DNA of 64,000 nucleotides from Methanorbis furvi (GTDB lineage: Archaea > Halobacteriota > Methanomicrobia > Methanomicrobiales > Methanocorpusculaceae): positions 152,514 through 216,513 of the forward strand of contig NZ_JAWDKA010000003.1 in the NCBI RefSeq assembly GCF_032714615.1, in the 5' to 3' direction. Shown one piece after another: positions 1 through 9,121 of this stretch (the stretch's first letter is position 1; every line of letters begins with the position of its first letter). The notes under the pieces were generated by a model, which ran no database searches, had not been told where the DNA came from, and saw only the letters and a program-made list of their open reading frames with translations. The position numbers and the translations under genes were made by a program.

Positions 1-241
1 ATATTTTTTTAGAAATACTCGCGTAATACTGGTCAGTTGGAGTATTGAAGGCGTAAATGGTGTTTTTTATGGTAATTATATTCAGTATTATTGGGTAATG
101 TGGACTGTTTTTTCATATAATTTTAGGGAAACATTCATTATATGTCGCCAACCACATACTCATTGTCTGAGGGTAATTGGTGTGATTTTGTGATGTGTTG
201 TTGCTGTTTGGGCAAAATTTCATCCCCCTCGGAGGAATTAT
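1..241. other. Upstream region of the GLUG surface protein
   Basis: AT-rich leader without a convincing gene. A strong ribosome binding site (GGAGGAATT) ends two bases before the ATG at 242 and supports that start. The stretch 'catataatttt' near 115-125 is TATA-like, but the promoter position is not certain. Confidence 0.5.
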
Positions 242-3220
242 ATGTCGTCACGTACCTACGGGAAAAGAAGTCCCAATAATAGAGCAGCGGCTGTTGTGCC
301 TGTGTCATTGTTTTCGAATAATTTTGGCGGATCAAACCGTCTGTTGTGTATCTCTTTTGTTTTTTTGTTTCTGTGTTTGTTGATGGTTGGAGCTGTAAGT
401 GCAGTACCACTAAGCAATGATAACTGGACTGATGATCCCAGTTATTATGATACCTCATGGTCCGGTACCGGCGCCGAAAACGATCCTTATCTGATCAACA
501 ATACATCGCAACTTGCCGGTGTTGCAGTCCGCACTCTTGGTGGTGAGTCTTTTTCCGGAAAATTTTTCAAACTGACGAACGAGTCCGCGGATGCGTACAA
601 TCTCTCCGCACACTACTGGAAACCGATTGGGAATTCCAGCAATAGATTTAAAGGCACCTTCGATGGAGCCAATATCACCATTTCCAACATGAACGTTGAC
701 ATTAGTGGTACCGGTTTGTACGGCGGACTTTTTGGATATGTGGACGGCGGTACGATCAAAAATGTGCATCTGAATAATGCCGTGGTAAATGTAACCGGCA
801 CCGGCACGCTCGCCTCTTATGCTGGTGGTGTTGCCGGGTCACTTACAGGCACCATCACCAACTGCTATGTAGCCGGTAGCGTAAATGTGACTGGTGCTCC
901 CACCCATCAGGTTTATGCCGGTGGCGTTGTCGGATATCTGAGTTCTGGGGACATTAGCAGTAGTTCTACAATTTGCAGTGTAACTGCTACCGGCACCGGT
1001 ACTTTGTATGCCGGCGGTGTTGCAGGAATTATGATAGGTACCACCAACAATATCAGTGACAGCTATGCAACCGGCAGTGTAACTGCGGTCGGTTCGACCG
1101 ACTCGTACGCCGGTGGTGTAACCGGGCATATGACAGGCGGCACCAGCAGCATCAGTGGTAGCTATGCAACCGGCAACGTACGTGCTGACGGCACCACCTC
1201 GTATGCTGGTGGTGTTGCCGGATCTGTGACGGCCAGCTTTGGCAACATCAGTACCAGCTATGCGACCGGCAGCGTAACTGCTACTGGCACCGGCGCCTTG
1301 TATGCTGGCGGTGTTGCCGGGCATATGATGGGCAACGAAAAAATCACCAACTGTTATGCCACCGGCAGTGTAGCTGCCGCCGGTACTGGTGCCACCAACT
1401 CGTATGCCGGCGGTGTTATCGGGTATCTGAATAGCGGTGCCGGCACGATCACCGGCAGCTATCATGAAACCGGTGATGTATCTGCAACCGGTGCCGCCAC
1501 CTCGTCTGCCGGCGGTGTTGCCGGATATCTGATGGGCGGTGCCAAAATCAGTGATAGTTATCATAAAAATGGTGATGTAACTGCAACCGGTACCAATTAC
1601 TCGTATGCTGGTGGTGTTGCCGGCAATCTGAATTCTGGTCATATCAGCAACAGCTATGCAACAGGCAGTGTAACCGCAAGTGCCACCGGCCTTGCCTCGT
1701 CCTACTCTCATGCCGGCGGTGTTTCTGGATGTCTGAATCCAGGTAGTACTATCATCGGCAGCTATGCTACCGGCAGCGTAACTGCAAACAATGCAAACAA
1801 ATCGTATGCCGGCGGTGTTGTCGGACATCTGACAAGCAGCAGTAGCAGCAGCAACATCATCAGCAGCTATGCAACCGGCAGCGTAACTGCAACCGGTATC
1901 GCCGAATCTCATGCCGGCGGTGTTGTCGGGCGTCTGAGCAGCAGCAGCACCGGCAGCAGCAACATCAGCAACAGCTATGCAACCAGCAGTGTGAGTGCGG
2001 ATGCCGCCAGCTCATATGCCGGCGGTGTTGCCGGGAGTCTGGAGAGTGGTAGCATCAGCGATAGCTATGCAACAGGCAACGTAACTTCGACCGGCTCCAC
2101 CACCATCTCTGCCGGCGGTGTTGTCGGATATCTGTACTCAGGCACCATTGAAAACTCAATCGCACTCAACGAACGGGTGACCATCAGTTCAGGTTCAAAC
2201 ATCGGGCGGGTTGCAGGCAACGGCAATCCTGCCGGCTCCTACGGATGGTCAGGCGTAAACGGCACAATCAATGGCGGCAATCTATTCCTTTTCACCGATG
2301 GAGCTGATAAAAATGGAACCAATGTCGAAAATATAACTCTGTGGGGCAAGGAACCCTTCTTCAGCAGCACCTTCTCAAGCGGAACGTTTAGCGCCAACTG
2401 GATCATGAGTACAAATCCAATCTATGAGCTTCCGATTCTAAACTGGCAGACATCCGACCCGGACTTTGATGCCTCCTATCTCAAACCATACTTCCCTCCA
2501 ACCCCGCCATCGCCTCCGTCTCCTCCCTCCCCTCCCTCTCCAGTACCGACTCTCCCTCCCTCTGACGGCAACATGGAGAACGCATTCCGTGTGCTCTTCG
2601 ACTCCCGGGGCGGCAGCTTTGTACCGCCTGCGACCGGCCTTTCCTACGGCGACCGCGTCCCAAAACCAGCGGACCCGGACCGGAACGGTTACAACTTTGC
2701 CGGCTGGTACAAGAATGAAGAGTGCACGATTCTCTGGATATTCAGCGAGGACGCCGTGCCCGGCGACATGACGCTGTATGCACAATGGATCAGCACCACA
2801 ACTCCGGTTGCAGTCTTGCCAGCAGAACCGACAACAGAGCCTCCGGCAACAACCATGCAGCCCACCGCCGCACCAACAATCATGCAACCCACCATCTCAC
2901 CGCCGATTGAAATTGATGACGGCAGCAAATCCGGTACCGAAAATAACGGAATGCTCTTCATTCTCCCCTTACTACTGCTGCTGCTCCTTCTCCTGTTCCT
3001 GTTCCTGATCCTTTTCCTCCGTCACACCGTAATTTTCCTCGTTCGCACTACAGAAGGTATCGAACAATATCGCATCAGAATCTGGCATGGAAAAAAAATC
3101 GACCCGAAAAAATTACCCGAACTTCTCAGAACAGCTGACTGGTATCTTGACAAAGAACACAGCAACCGCTGGGACATAAAAGAAGATCGTGTCACCCGAA
3201 ACATCCGGCTCTATCACTAA
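242..3220 (+). CDS. GLUG-repeat surface protein with InlB-type repeat and C-terminal membrane anchor
   Basis: A 992-residue predicted cell-surface protein. A signal peptide has a long basic n-region, a hydrophobic core at about residues 34-50 and a likely cut after AVSA (54). About 15 tandem GLUG-type repeats of roughly 40 residues follow (about 160-660), each with a core like SYAGGVAG preceded by SYATGSVTATG. Then come a Pro/Ser-rich linker (about 751-774, PPSPPSPP), an InlB/Listeria-Bacteroides type repeat (about 781-849, ending in AGWYKNEE and LYAQW), a Thr/Pro-rich stretch and a leucine-rich transmembrane helix (about 903-934). An unusual charged tail of about 58 residues would be cytoplasmic. 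Such repeats are typical of adhesins; the role here is inference. The repeats are also imperfect DNA repeats, so copy number may vary between strains. Confidence 0.85.
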   Translation: MSSRTYGKRSPNNRAAAVVPVSLFSNNFGGSNRLLCISFVFLFLCLLMVGAVSAVPLSNDNWTDDPSYYDTSWSGTGAENDPYLINNTSQLAGVAVRTLGGESFSGKFFKLTNESADAYNLSAHYWKPIGNSSNRFKGTFDGANITISNMNVDISGTGLYGGLFGYVDGGTIKNVHLNNAVVNVTGTGTLASYAGGVAGSLTGTITNCYVAGSVNVTGAPTHQVYAGGVVGYLSSGDISSSSTICSVTATGTGTLYAGGVAGIMIGTTNNISDSYATGSVTAVGSTDSYAGGVTGHMTGGTSSISGSYATGNVRADGTTSYAGGVAGSVTASFGNISTSYATGSVTATGTGALYAGGVAGHMMGNEKITNCYATGSVAAAGTGATNSYAGGVIGYLNSGAGTITGSYHETGDVSATGAATSSAGGVAGYLMGGAKISDSYHKNGDVTATGTNYSYAGGVAGNLNSGHISNSYATGSVTASATGLASSYSHAGGVSGCLNPGSTIIGSYATGSVTANNANKSYAGGVVGHLTSSSSSSNIISSYATGSVTATGIAESHAGGVVGRLSSSSTGSSNISNSYATSSVSADAASSYAGGVAGSLESGSISDSYATGNVTSTGSTTISAGGVVGYLYSGTIENSIALNERVTISSGSNIGRVAGNGNPAGSYGWSGVNGTINGGNLFLFTDGADKNGTNVENITLWGKEPFFSSTFSSGTFSANWIMSTNPIYELPILNWQTSDPDFDASYLKPYFPPTPPSPPSPPSPPSPVPTLPPSDGNMENAFRVLFDSRGGSFVPPATGLSYGDRVPKPADPDRNGYNFAGWYKNEECTILWIFSEDAVPGDMTLYAQWISTTTPVAVLPAEPTTEPPATTMQPTAAPTIMQPTISPPIEIDDGSKSGTENNGMLFILPLLLLLLLLLFLFLILFLRHTVIFLVRTTEGIEQYRIRIWHGKKIDPKKLPELLRTADWYLDKEHSNRWDIKEDRVTRNIRLYH

Positions 3221-3241
3221 GAGCGCTGTATAAAATCCGAC

Positions 3242-3282
3242 AGATTCACACTGATCCCCTATGTGCCGATCAGTGTGAATCT
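3242..3282. terminator. Hairpin after the GLUG protein gene
   Basis: Perfect 15-bp inverted repeat (agattcacactgatc / gatcagtgtgaatct) with an 11-base loop, 21 bases after the stop codon. It lies between convergent genes, so it could act on either strand. No clean U-tract follows directly. Confidence 0.45.
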
Positions 3283-3413
3283 CTTCGTGTTGGCTTTGAT
3301 CGCTGTGCACTCTTGTCGTCTTCTGGATGTGATACCACAAAATGATTTAGTTTCTTTTTTCTGAAAAAATAGTTAAAAATTACTTCGCGTCCTTCGCGTT
3401 TCAAAAAAATACA

Positions 3414-3881
3414 TTACTCCTTCTTCGCAGGAACTCCCACAATCGAACACCCAGCCCCGCACGGCTCTTTTGGCGTCTCAGGCATAACACGATACGCATT
3501 TGCCAGCACCGACGAATTCGCAAGAAGGCCTGCAACCAGCACCGCCTCTAAAATCTCCTCCTTCGAGATCCCCATCTTCTTTGCCACCTGCATATGATAC
3601 GCAGTACAGTGATCGCAGCGGAGTGCTGATGCAACCGCGAGACTGATCAGCTCAATCACCCGCGGCTCCAGCGAACTCATCTGATTCACCGCATTCTTAT
3701 ACAACAGATGTGAAATCAGCGCCTCAGGTGAACTCGCCAACTTCGTATAAATCAGCGGAACCGCACCGTACTCACTCTCAACCCGATTCAGCCAGTCAGC
3801 CGCCGTCTCCTTTGCGCCCCGCTCCTCAACCTCACGGATCGCCTCATGAAAATCCAGATCAAAATCTACCATAATACTCAC
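3414..3881 (-). CDS. Carboxymuconolactone decarboxylase (AhpD-like) family protein
   Basis: 155 residues. The CMD/AhpD fold is recognised by the motif RCDHCTAYHMQVAKKMG (about residues 88-105) with a CxxC pair and following His, the redox centre of AhpD-like proteins. An N-terminal extension of about 40 residues precedes it, and the C-terminus holds a second CGAGC-type cysteine pair. It is the last gene of the MCR activation operon and overlaps mmp7 by four bases (ATGA), so it is translationally coupled. A thiol-redox or oxidative-protection role beside the oxygen-sensitive MCR maturation proteins is inference from context. Confidence 0.8.
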   Translation of the reverse strand: MSIMVDFDLDFHEAIREVEERGAKETAADWLNRVESEYGAVPLIYTKLASSPEALISHLLYKNAVNQMSSLEPRVIELISLAVASALRCDHCTAYHMQVAKKMGISKEEILEAVLVAGLLANSSVLANAYRVMPETPKEPCGAGCSIVGVPAKKE

Positions 3882-4816
3882 ACCACAATATTTGTCTCCG
3901 ACAGCGGTCGGATCCGAATCAAAATATAATTCCGCATCCGAGACGGCAGAACATCCGCCACATCCCCGATTTTCACATCATCTTCAATAACGAGATCACG
4001 AATCCGCTGCGCATAGTCTTTGTAAGCCAGTTTCACCCGAAGGCCGGTCAGCTGCACCGCAATCGGCGACGGCGAGTAGACCTCCTCAATCTCTGGGATC
4101 TCCTGCTTAATCATATCCTGAATCCTTGCAGGCGACACCGACAGCGGATCATGCGACAACTCAGCCCGCCGCTGCTCAATCACCCGCTCCACCTCCTCAA
4201 TCACCACATCCAGACGGTGAATATCAGCCTCCGTCTGCGTCCGGTGCATAAACCGTCCAAGACCGCCCACATACCCCTCAACCGGAGGATCGGTCTGCTT
4301 CTCCAGAGTCTCGCGGGACGGACCGCCGGTCAAAATAATCGGCACCGTAACCCCGCGGCGGAGTTTCGGGAACTTCTTCTCAATACAGGACGCAAAATTC
4401 CCCAGCACATAAATCGCCATATCATGCTCGTTGATCAGATCCCGCTCCTCATCATTCATCTGCGAAATCCGCTTGCCAAACCCTCTCGCCATTCCAAGAA
4501 TATTTGACTTCGACCCGTGGCTGCGCAGATACTCAGCAACATCACACGCCGAATGCGGCAGGTGGTGAATCTCAAGACTGGGAATCACCACTGCAATCTC
4601 AGTTCCCACCAACGGCGATGCCATAACCTCGCCTGCAAGCGGATGAGAAAACTCCTTCAGCCCCTCAATATCCTCCTGCGGCATCAGAACCTGAAGAATT
4701 ACCTCGTTTGCAATATTATGCCGCTGCACAATATAGCCGCCCAAATCCTCGATGTAATCGATGATCTCATCAAGCCGGTAAACACCGCCCTTATACGTAA
4801 CCGGAACAAGAATCAT
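3878..4816 (-). CDS. mmp7: Methanogenesis marker protein 7 (MCR activation complex)
   Basis: 312 residues, close to the usual length of about 300. Recognised by overall similarity to methanogenesis marker 7 (for example LTGGPSRETLEKQ and VGGLGRFMHRT) and by its place in the marker operon. Published biochemistry places Mmp7 with McrC, Mmp3 and Mmp17 in the 'component A3' machinery that reductively activates the nickel cofactor F430 of methyl-coenzyme M reductase with the ATPase AtwA. Overlaps mmp17 upstream and the CMD gene downstream by four bases each. Confidence 0.88.
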   Translation of the reverse strand: MILVPVTYKGGVYRLDEIIDYIEDLGGYIVQRHNIANEVILQVLMPQEDIEGLKEFSHPLAGEVMASPLVGTEIAVVIPSLEIHHLPHSACDVAEYLRSHGSKSNILGMARGFGKRISQMNDEERDLINEHDMAIYVLGNFASCIEKKFPKLRRGVTVPIILTGGPSRETLEKQTDPPVEGYVGGLGRFMHRTQTEADIHRLDVVIEEVERVIEQRRAELSHDPLSVSPARIQDMIKQEIPEIEEVYSPSPIAVQLTGLRVKLAYKDYAQRIRDLVIEDDVKIGDVADVLPSRMRNYILIRIRPLSETNIVV

Positions 4817-5394
4817 CGCAGCTCCTCCTCCATAATTTTGAACCGGTCAAAAATAATCTGCTCCACCACATCAGACGGAAGCGTGTTCTCGCTCGCCGCA
4901 TAGGAAAACCGGTCAGAGCCGTAGTTCTCGCGCCGAACCTTGAAACCTTCTGGTGCGATCACCTGAATTGCATAGATCAGATCCTTATAGAGCGACTCTG
5001 CCGGATCGATCACAATCCAGTTCTCAAGATTTTTGGGGATCTCTACATTACTGATGATCACCGTGAACCGGTCAGGCTGGTCCACATTGTCATGCCCGAG
5101 CTTGTTCCACAGCATCTTGAGCATTGCGGCGAGATAGGTCTCGTCCCCTACAGCGATCGTTGCTTTGCCGTCCTGCACCAGAACATTTCCCACATCCGAC
5201 ACCCGGATTGCTGCACGCGGCGGCCGGATTAAGCCTGTTGCAACAAACAGCGGATAGGCTGGGTCGATGTAGAGATGTAACCCTTCCACAATCGATAAAA
5301 GATTGTGGTCCTGCAACACCGTGGTTGCAATTTTGTTGTAGTTGTCAGCTCCATCCTCCGTGGACTCAACCGCGAAGTAGTCTAAACCTGCCAT
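4813..5394 (-). CDS. mmp17: Methanogenesis marker protein 17 (MCR activation complex)
   Basis: 193 residues, the expected size. It begins MAGLDYFAVESTEDGADNY and matches the marker 17 family, which lacks an obvious catalytic motif. Mmp17 has been found in the MCR activating complex together with Mmp3, Mmp7 and McrC. The gene starts directly after the mmp15 stop codon and overlaps mmp7 by four bases, so the three are almost certainly co-translated. The N-terminal acid-rich segment and alternating hydrophobic strands fit a small alpha/beta protein. Confidence 0.85.
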   Translation of the reverse strand: MAGLDYFAVESTEDGADNYNKIATTVLQDHNLLSIVEGLHLYIDPAYPLFVATGLIRPPRAAIRVSDVGNVLVQDGKATIAVGDETYLAAMLKMLWNKLGHDNVDQPDRFTVIISNVEIPKNLENWIVIDPAESLYKDLIYAIQVIAPEGFKVRRENYGSDRFSYAASENTLPSDVVEQIIFDRFKIMEEELR

Positions 5395-6648
5395 CTACGC
5401 CTCCTTCTTCTTATCAATAAATCCTGAGGAGAGCAGTGCGCCGCCGGTTGCGCCGATGTACTGCGAGTGGTGCGGGACAACGACTTCGGTGTTCAGCATC
5501 CGTCCCATTGCACGCACCAGTCCCTGAATCAACGACGAGCCGCCGACCATAATCACCGGCTCTTTGATGTCGACCTCCTGCAACTGCTGTTCATACACCT
5601 GCTGGGCAACGCTGTGACAAGCCGCAGCTGCGACGTCCTCACGCGAGTATCCGGCGGCAAGAGCGTTTACGAGCGACTGGGTGCCGAACACAATACAGTA
5701 ACTGTTCATCGGCACATTTTCGCCGCCGTCGCTCTTCATCGAAAGAGCGCCAAGCTCGGTGATGTCAACGTCCAGACGTTTTGCGGTCATCTCAAGGAAC
5801 CGTCCCGATGCGCCGGCACAGATACCGCCCATCGTAAACGAACCCGGAATTCCGTCGTTCACGCTGATCGCTTTGTTGTCCATACCGCCGATGTCAATGA
5901 CGGTGGCAAATCCTTTCTGAGCGCCTGCGAGATACACCGCTCCCTTCGAGTTCACGGTCAACTCTTCTTGCACCAGGTCTGCCTTCAGATGTTTGCCGAC
6001 TAAAAATCTGCCGTATCCGGTTGTTGCGGTTGCCTGAATATCAGATATCCTGAGACCCGACTCTTCGAGGGCAAGTGCAACGACTTCGTCAGCACTCTTC
6101 AGAACTTCGGTCGTCGGTCTCCATCCGGTACCGATGATTTTGTCGTCCTGCATGATGATGCATTTCGTGGTCGAGGAGCCTGAGTCCACGCCCATTGTGG
6201 TTCCAACCTGCACCTCACGCGCCATCAGACTGCGGCGGCGGGCAATGGTAGTGAGTGCTTCAAGTCTGGTGAGCAGTGTGGACGAGCCGGTTCGTTCGTT
6301 GAACGAGTAGGAGACGACCGGAATGCGGGAGTTTTCCACAATATATCGTCTCAGTTCGTTTCTGACAATTGCCGCTTCTGCACACCGGAAACAGCTGGCA
6401 ATAAATATTCCGTCGGCCTCGATTCGTCCTTCAACGATTGCCTGAGTTCGCGCAATTGCGAGTTTTAAGTCCGGGCTTTTCACCGGCAGACCAAAGTCTT
6501 TGTAGGCGCGTTTGACATCCTTTAACGCAACGTCAGGATAAAACATTTTGCCGCCGACCGTTTCTGCGGCTGTCGTAATTTCGTTCTGAATTCCGCTGTA
6601 CTCTGCGCCGCAGGTAATCTGGGCAATTCTCACCGGCTGTTCACTCAT
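5395..6648 (-). CDS. mmp15: Methanogenesis marker protein 15, BadF/HgdC-type ATPase
   Basis: 417 residues. The C-terminal two thirds (from about residue 150) is an ASKHA-type ATPase of the BadF/BadG/HgdC activator family: phosphate-1 loop [10 protein letters not shown], phosphate-2 region [10 protein letters not shown], adenosine motif [10 protein letters not shown], and [13 protein letters not shown] with the cysteine that in HgdC ligates the bridging [4Fe-4S] cluster. The N-terminal 150 residues are specific to marker 15 and contain [10 protein letters not shown] with further cysteines. Homologues drive ATP-dependent low-potential electron transfer. A similar job in MCR maturation is plausible but unproven. 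Overlaps mmp5 by eight bases. Confidence 0.85.
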   Translation of the reverse strand: MSEQPVRIAQITCGAEYSGIQNEITTAAETVGGKMFYPDVALKDVKRAYKDFGLPVKSPDLKLAIARTQAIVEGRIEADGIFIASCFRCAEAAIVRNELRRYIVENSRIPVVSYSFNERTGSSTLLTRLEALTTIARRRSLMAREVQVGTTMGVDSGSSTTKCIIMQDDKIIGTGWRPTTEVLKSADEVVALALEESGLRISDIQATATTGYGRFLVGKHLKADLVQEELTVNSKGAVYLAGAQKGFATVIDIGGMDNKAISVNDGIPGSFTMGGICAGASGRFLEMTAKRLDVDITELGALSMKSDGGENVPMNSYCIVFGTQSLVNALAAGYSREDVAAAACHSVAQQVYEQQLQEVDIKEPVIMVGGSSLIQGLVRAMGRMLNTEVVVPHHSQYIGATGGALLSSGFIDKKKEA

Positions 6649-7093
6649 GTTTTTTCACCTCAAGTTCTGCAAGAAACTCTTTGATCGCTGCAACAAATGT
6701 TACGCCTTCTTCTTTTGATGTCGGATACCTGAGTTCAAGACGCGGGATGTCACGTTCGCGGAGCATGAAACAGAGGAGTTCGTTGGTTCTTGCACAGCCC
6801 ATGCAGCCGAATGCAAGGTCGGGTTCATCGATGATGATCGCAGCTTCAGCTTCTTCGACCATTGGACCATACAGTGACATGCGTCCGCGGATACCGGACG
6901 GCACCTCGACCGCTGCCCATTTGAGACCCTTCTGCGGATCGTCGGAGGTCATCTGAATCGGGGGTGAGTCAAATCCCGGGGTTTGAATGTGTTCGCGGAT
7001 TGCAACTGCTGAGCCGAGCGGTTCGTGACCGAAGCGTGCCACGAGATCGGATAAGATGAGGCTGGTCGCCGGATAGATGAATACTTTTGCCAT
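6641..7093 (-). CDS. mmp5: Methanogenesis marker protein 5
   Basis: 150 residues, usual length for the family. The central motif [15 protein letters not shown], with three cysteines, is typical of marker 5 and suggests a metal or Fe-S site. Biochemical function is not established. It sits between mmp6 (four-base gap) and mmp15 (eight-base overlap), a position that suggests a part in MCR or F430 handling. Confidence 0.82.
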   Translation of the reverse strand: MAKVFIYPATSLILSDLVARFGHEPLGSAVAIREHIQTPGFDSPPIQMTSDDPQKGLKWAAVEVPSGIRGRMSLYGPMVEEAEAAIIIDEPDLAFGCMGCARTNELLCFMLRERDIPRLELRYPTSKEEGVTFVAAIKEFLAELEVKKHE

Positions 7094-7097
7094 TTCG

Positions 7098-7556
7098 TTA
7101 CTCCTCCTTGATGAGTGATGTTAAAATATCGACATCAAGCGCGTCCGGCATCGGCAGTTCCTTTGCGGCTGCGGCTCTCAGTTCTTTTTTCGTCATTTTG
7201 TCGGTCTCTTCAAGACCGTGGGCGATGTAGCGGACCATGCCCATTTCATATTCGTGACCGAGGTATCCGGGCCGTGCGCCGCCAAGGTCGGCACGGCATC
7301 TGCGGGAGTCTCCGGGAGGAAATCCACGGTCTTTGACATAGATCCGGTACGGATCCATTTTTCGCAGGTGGGCGATGATCCGGTCCACGTCCTCCGGGCT
7401 GCCGGTGATCTGACACCCAAAACAGGTCTCTTTGATCATGACTCCCTGCGCTATTTCGTATGCTGCGGTTGCGATGTCCTGAGGCGTTGTGTTTGGCGAG
7501 TCGACGAACACGTACTTGGTGACGGTTCCTACATACTGGGGCACGTAGGGTTTCAT
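7098..7556 (-). CDS. mmp6: Methanogenesis marker protein 6
   Basis: 152 residues. Family hallmarks are visible: KETCFGCQITG (about 43-53), FPPGDSRRCRADLGGARPG (about 83-101) and the C-terminal HGLEETDKMT. The two cysteine-bearing motifs suggest metal binding, but function is unknown. It overlaps mmp3 by four bases and lies four bases before mmp5. Confidence 0.82.
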   Translation of the reverse strand: MKPYVPQYVGTVTKYVFVDSPNTTPQDIATAAYEIAQGVMIKETCFGCQITGSPEDVDRIIAHLRKMDPYRIYVKDRGFPPGDSRRCRADLGGARPGYLGHEYEMGMVRYIAHGLEETDKMTKKELRAAAAKELPMPDALDVDILTSLIKEE

Positions 7557-9103
7557 GGTTTTACCTCGCGGATGAAGACGGTAGCCCCTTCTTTGATGAG
7601 CGGGAGTTTGTCCACATCGATGATTCTGCCGATCACGTTGGTTCCTTCAAACGGTTCGCCGGTCGGTCCGTACTCGTTGTTTGTTACCGACCGCACGCCT
7701 GCCATGCCGCGTGCTCTGCGTGCGTCGTTGGTGATGGCGAGAGCATACGGCGGCGGGCTTTTCTTCGGAACGTTTTCCGGGATGATGTTGACGCCTGAAG
7801 GGAACTCTGGTTTGAAGAGGTACATCTCTTCGTCGATGTTGTAAAAGAACGGCATGCTGCCGATTGCGTAAATTTTCAGACCGGTTACACGGCGGAACAG
7901 GTCGATTGTGAGTGGAGCATTTGCATAGTCAAATGCAACGTCAATGACTTCGGTGAGTGCAACGGTTACCAGCTCGACTTTTCCTTCTTTGAGGAGTTCA
8001 AGCGTCGTTGCGGGTTTCTGGTCGATGACGACGCGTCCTGCAACATCGCGGTTGTCAGCGAACACCCGAAGCCCGCGGGATTTCGCCAGAGCCACGGCTT
8101 CACCGAGCGGAAGCCCGCGGAGGTCGAGTTGTTCTGGCACAACTTTGACTGAGAGTTTTGTTCCTGCGGTTGCAAACCGTGCGAGTTCCACGCCGCGGGT
8201 CACGGTTCCGGTGCGGGTGTGGTGCTGGTTGCTTGGCACATCCTTGGTGTAGATGTAGACTGCGCCAGAACTTTTTCCTGAAGTGCGGACGGTGACGGTT
8301 CCTTCACGCCTGGGTTTCTGGCGTTCCATCGGCACATTGAGTCTGCCTTCGGTGTGATCGCGGATGTATGCTGACGCGGTCCGGTCCACCGTGTAGCTGG
8401 CGTTTCGCATGGTGAAAAGCAGGTGTTCAACCGAGTCGGTGCAGGCGGTGTCAATTTTTCCGTGATCTTCATCGTAGCCTTCGGCGTTGATGCGGATCTC
8501 AGAAAATATCTGCATGCCGTCCTCGAGTTTCAGGGAGAGATCAGTCGTGACGGTTGCGCTGGTTTTGTCGACTGAAGAGAAAACGTGTTCGATTTTGGTG
8601 ATCCGGTCGCCGTTTCGCCACCGGTTCATGATGCCAAGACCGGAGATGACGGTTCCAAGCACAGCGCCGCCCGCAGCTGCGCCATGGTCTGCCATGTGCT
8701 GGAGCCGGGAAAACATGAGGTATGAGGTGTTTGCGTCGTATCCTCCGCATCCGAGTGCGACAACGCCGCGGTCGTACCGGTAGGGTTGGTGGTCAGGGAC
8801 GAAGTCGGCGTGGAACGGTCCAAACGCTGCTGCGTACTTGTCTTCCCAGTGAACGCGGAGGTTGGCGTCCAGATCGTCGCCGGTTGGAACCGGCAGCACG
8901 ACGCCCGGCAGGAGTTCAACGACGATGTCGCCGGCGGTGGTGGTGAATCTGAGATGTGCGGTCTCTTTTGATTCAGCGCCGGTGCCGGGCCGAAGAACGG
9001 CGATGCTGCATCCCGCCGGATGGTCAGGCAGAATTGTTGCAAGGGTTGCGCCCGCTTTTGCCTCGATTGTTTCACCGTTCAGATACAGGTGCATGGTTGT
9101 CAT
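7553..9103 (-). CDS. mmp3: Methanogenesis marker protein 3 (MCR activation complex)
   Basis: 516 residues, normal for marker 3. The N-terminus (MTTMHLYLNGETIEAKAGATL) resembles a ubiquitin/ThiS-like beta-grasp start. The middle contains VALGCGGYDANTSYLMFSRL and ARFATAGTKLSV, and the C-terminal part has a sequence resembling peptidyl-prolyl isomerases, as noted for this family. Mmp3 co-purifies with McrC, Mmp7 and Mmp17 as part of component A3. It is separated by 18 bases from atwA. The start could also be the Met three codons downstream. Confidence 0.87.
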   Translation of the reverse strand: MTTMHLYLNGETIEAKAGATLATILPDHPAGCSIAVLRPGTGAESKETAHLRFTTTAGDIVVELLPGVVLPVPTGDDLDANLRVHWEDKYAAAFGPFHADFVPDHQPYRYDRGVVALGCGGYDANTSYLMFSRLQHMADHGAAAGGAVLGTVISGLGIMNRWRNGDRITKIEHVFSSVDKTSATVTTDLSLKLEDGMQIFSEIRINAEGYDEDHGKIDTACTDSVEHLLFTMRNASYTVDRTASAYIRDHTEGRLNVPMERQKPRREGTVTVRTSGKSSGAVYIYTKDVPSNQHHTRTGTVTRGVELARFATAGTKLSVKVVPEQLDLRGLPLGEAVALAKSRGLRVFADNRDVAGRVVIDQKPATTLELLKEGKVELVTVALTEVIDVAFDYANAPLTIDLFRRVTGLKIYAIGSMPFFYNIDEEMYLFKPEFPSGVNIIPENVPKKSPPPYALAITNDARRARGMAGVRSVTNNEYGPTGEPFEGTNVIGRIIDVDKLPLIKEGATVFIREVKP

Positions 9104-9121
9104 GATCTGCGTCCTTCTCGT

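Noticed and set aside
839..1912. Long 357-codon frame on the minus strand inside the GLUG protein gene
   Set aside because: It is the complement of the repetitive GLUG coding sequence; the protein is a repeat artefact without a start signal.
780..2150. Tandem DNA repeats as a CRISPR or satellite
   Set aside because: The repeats keep frame, vary in length and encode GLUG motifs.
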